This document shows, piece by piece, positions 62,387 through 64,000 of a stretch of DNA of 64,000 nt. Origin of the DNA: Segetibacter aerophilus. GTDB taxonomy: Bacteria; Bacteroidota; Bacteroidia; Chitinophagales; Chitinophagaceae. The notes below the pieces were generated by a model. That model had not been told where the DNA came from and ran no database searches. It was given only the letters and a program-made list of their open reading frames with translations. Location of the stretch: NCBI RefSeq assembly GCF_007991655.1, contig NZ_BJYT01000001.1, forward strand, positions 558,001-622,000. Direction: 5' to 3'. The translations under genes and the position numbers were made by a program. Numbering within the stretch: the first letter of the stretch is position 1; each line of letters begins with the position of its first letter.

Positions 62387-62409
62387 TGCCACACGGGTGA
62401 GGTGTGGCA
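62387..62409. repeat. perfect 8-bp stem hairpin
   Basis: TGCCACAC and GTGTGGCA with a 7-nt loop. It is followed directly by CATTGTTG (62408-62415), the left arm of the dispersed repeat, and 36 bp later by the full copy at 62452, so it may be part of the same locus. Confidence 0.55.
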
Positions 62410-62451
62410 TTGTTGGTATTGGTATTTTAAAAAGATGAATAGTTACTTGTT

Positions 62452-62475
62452 GTACAAGGGAGTGACACAACGATG
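62452..62475 (-). repeat. dispersed intergenic repeat copy
   Basis: A perfect minus-oriented copy: CATCGTTG, core GTGTCAC and right arm CTTGTAC. It lies between the LaDDR exonuclease start and the small membrane protein gene. Confidence 0.85.
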
Positions 62476-62498
62476 TTAGGTATAGATCCAATTAGTGG

Positions 62499-62792
62499 CT
62501 ACAAAAGAAACTTCCAGATTAAAGAAGCTACTCCGTAAATACATGTTGCGATAAAAATTCCTTTGGCTGTTTGATCTAGGCGTTTATTAATATATAAGGT
62601 GAAAATTGCTGCGTTGGCTACAAGAGAAACACTTACCAAAGCAGTCAGCAGGGTTCGTTGTACAAGGATAATATGAACAAATTCGCCGAAGGACATTACA
62701 CTTTTGAACTGAATGAAGTAGTACAACAGCATGCCAACTATAGGAGCTATAAAGCCCAGGATGATACCTAACTTGAGGTCGTCTTTTAGCAT
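62499..62792 (-). CDS. small membrane protein of unknown function
   Basis: A 97-residue protein with about three predicted transmembrane helices (GIILGFIAPIVGMLLYYF, ALVSVSLVANAAIFTLYI, IFIATCIYGVASLIW). It overlaps surE by one base (TAATG), indicating an operon surE then this gene. No motif gives a function. Confidence 0.75.
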   Translation of the reverse strand: MLKDDLKLGIILGFIAPIVGMLLYYFIQFKSVMSFGEFVHIILVQRTLLTALVSVSLVANAAIFTLYINKRLDQTAKGIFIATCIYGVASLIWKFLL

Positions 62793-63733
62793 TAAGTAAG
62801 ATTGAATGTTTTTTCAAGCTTTTCTTTCAGCTTGTAATTAGTAAGGTCGAACTGCACAGGCACTACGCTTGCGTAATTATGGTTGAGGGCCCACACGTCG
62901 GTGTCGCGGCCTTTGTCGAAATTGACAAACTCGCCGGTCAGCCAATAATACTTTTTGCCGGTTGGGTCGGTACGCTCGGCGAAGTCTTCTTCGTACTTCG
63001 CATAAGCCTGGCGACAGATCTTTAGACCCTTCAGTTGTTCGACTGTTACAGCGGGAAAATTTACGTTTAAGCAAAGATGCTTGTCGATCGCTTTAGTGGT
63101 AAGAATTTGCTCTACAATCAAGCGGGCGTACTTTTTAGCACCGGTAAAATCAGCTTCAAGACTGTAGTCAAGTAAAGAGAAACCTACACTTGGAATGCTT
63201 TCAATAGCTGCTTCCAGGGCGGCCGACATTGTCCCTGAGTAAATAACATTAATGGAATGATTGGCGCCATGGTTTACGCCGCTGAGACAAATATCAGGCT
63301 TACGGTGAAGGATTTTATCTACAGCAAGTTTTACACAGTCAACTGGAGTGCCGTTGCACGAGTAAGCTTCTATGTTATCGCCAAACTGGTTGACCTGCAC
63401 CATACGGAGAGGGGTACCGATCGTAATAGCATGACCCATTCCGCTCTGAGCTTTGTCAGGCGCTATAACCACTATTTTGCCCAAATCTTTTACTGCATCA
63501 ACCAGCGCTGCAATACCAGGTGCTGTAACGCCATCATCGTTAGTAATAAGTATAATAGGTTCCTCTTTTGAAGACCGTTGGCGAACTGCCGGTGTACTTT
63601 TCTTTGACTCTTTTGCGGCTTTTACCTTTGTATCCTGCTGGGGCTGTTCTGGTCCTCGGCCGGGTTTTAATTTGGTTGAAGTATTAGCTTGCAGTTCTTC
63701 ATTTTCTACAGTGTCCTTTTTAGCTTTTGCCAT
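62792..63733 (-). CDS. surE: 5'/3'-nucleotidase SurE with basic N-terminal extension
   Basis: A 313-residue SurE-family phosphatase acting on nucleoside monophosphates. The core starts at about residue 60 with ILITNDDGVTAPGI (Asp66 and Asp67 bind metal), and continues with VVAPDKAQSGMGHAITI, VDCVKLAV, SGVNHGANHSINVIYSGTMSAALEA (Ser and Asn at the active site) and a late LNVNFP segment. The first 58 residues are Lys/Gln/Pro-rich (KAAKESKKST) and absent from typical SurE of about 250 residues. The start was set at 63733 (MAKAKK), because the promoter -7 box overlaps the earlier candidate start. Confidence 0.9.
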   Translation of the reverse strand: MAKAKKDTVENEELQANTSTKLKPGRGPEQPQQDTKVKAAKESKKSTPAVRQRSSKEEPIILITNDDGVTAPGIAALVDAVKDLGKIVVIAPDKAQSGMGHAITIGTPLRMVQVNQFGDNIEAYSCNGTPVDCVKLAVDKILHRKPDICLSGVNHGANHSINVIYSGTMSAALEAAIESIPSVGFSLLDYSLEADFTGAKKYARLIVEQILTTKAIDKHLCLNVNFPAVTVEQLKGLKICRQAYAKYEEDFAERTDPTGKKYYWLTGEFVNFDKGRDTDVWALNHNYASVVPVQFDLTNYKLKEKLEKTFNLT

Positions 63734-63753
63734 ATATTCTTTACTTAACGGTG

Positions 63754-63784
63754 CAAAAGTCATTATAAATATATTGCTTCCAAA
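63754..63784 (-). promoter_or_regulatory. surE promoter
   Basis: On the minus strand TTTG (63784-63781) and GACTTTTG (63761-63754) are separated by 19 nt. This fits the Bacteroidota -33/-7 promoter with one mismatch in the -7. It supports the downstream start codon at 63733. Confidence 0.6.
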
Positions 63785-63844
63785 AAAATGTTTTTGCTAA
63801 GCTAATATTATTAGTAATTTGCAGCTAAACAAATTAGCCTTGTT

Positions 63845-64000
63845 ATGTCTCAAGCCGGAAAAAATTTGAAATACCTTAGGAAACTAAGAGGGTGGACCCA
63901 GGAAGAATTTGCCAATAAACTGAAAATTAAACGTTCACTTTTAGGTGCATATGAAGAGGAGCGGGCTGAGCCAAAACTAGAGGTGCTCGAGATTATTAGC
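63845..64000 (+). CDS. XRE family HTH regulator (5' fragment)
   Basis: The first 52 residues of a gene running off the window. The DNA-binding domain is clear: NLKYLRKLRGWTQEEFANKL and KIKRSLLGAYEEERAEPKLE, the classic Xre/Cro helix-turn-helix. Bacteroidota members often continue into an S24 (LexA-like) peptidase domain, which cannot be checked here. It is divergent from surE. Confidence 0.82.
   Translation, partial: MSQAGKNLKYLRKLRGWTQEEFANKLKIKRSLLGAYEEERAEPKLEVLEIIS

Noticed and set aside
1-64000. CRISPR array
   Set aside because: The only repeated short sequence is dispersed over the whole window in both orientations with irregular spacing, and no cas gene is present.
1-64000. tRNA or rRNA genes
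   Set aside because: No cloverleaf with a T-loop GTTCRANNC or rRNA-like stretch was seen in the larger intergenic spaces; a tRNA scan would settle it.

Overview
The window looks like chromosome of a Bacteroidota bacterium, most likely a Chitinophagaceae relative. This is inferred from gene content, not from a marker gene. The signs are Bacteroidota-type promoters (-7 TAnnTTTG, with a -33 TTTG in the best cases), weak ribosome binding sites, AT-rich spacers, a ligase-associated DNA repair module, factor-independent uricase beside xanthine dehydrogenase, and very long histidine kinase and glycosyltransferase genes. No rRNA, tRNA, CRISPR array, insertion sequence or prophage was seen. Almost every gene looks intact.

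Layout. 1-3.1 kb: end of an AI-2E-type permease, a 2H phosphoesterase, a small lysine-rich protein and two exported ferritin-like proteins. 3.1-12.2 kb: purine catabolism (allE, allC, allB, uricase, xdhC, xdhB, xdhA), taking xanthine to ureidoglycolate; the two enzymes between 5-hydroxyisourate and allantoin are absent. 12.3-15.1 kb: DUF72 protein, Nudix hydrolase and a RES/Xre toxin-antitoxin pair. 15.3-20.3 kb: a TetR-controlled EmrAB-TolC-type pump whose promoter lies inside two tandem operator-like palindromes. 20.4-31.9 kb: a surface-glycan block with glycosyltransferases, bifunctional HldE, an SDR, a response regulator, two paralogous GT9 heptosyltransferase-like enzymes, a HAD hydrolase and a PEBP protein. 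32-39 kb: TetR plus a complete RND efflux system. 39-45 kb: an exported YD-like protein, MazG and a 1256-residue polytopic histidine kinase translationally coupled to MazG. 45-55.7 kb: catalase, ArgS, GtrA-like protein, PncB, Dgt, PdeM, an HDAC-like hydrolase and a TIR protein with an unusual C-terminal domain. 56-64 kb: FkbM methyltransferase, the LaDDR helicase-ligase-exonuclease set, SurE, and the start of an HTH regulator.

The most notable unexplained structure is a dispersed intergenic repeat of about 24 bp. I found 15 recognisable copies plus one decayed one, all between genes and several inside operons. Its parts are a left arm CATYGTTG, a core that is GCGTCGC or GTGTCAC, and a right arm CTTGTAC. 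Thirteen of 15 copies keep a palindromic core although the bases differ, because the two variable positions change together. Three pairs of copies face each other as inverted repeats 84-100 bp apart, giving units of about 132-148 bp reminiscent of REPINs or MITEs. No transposase is present in the window to explain them.
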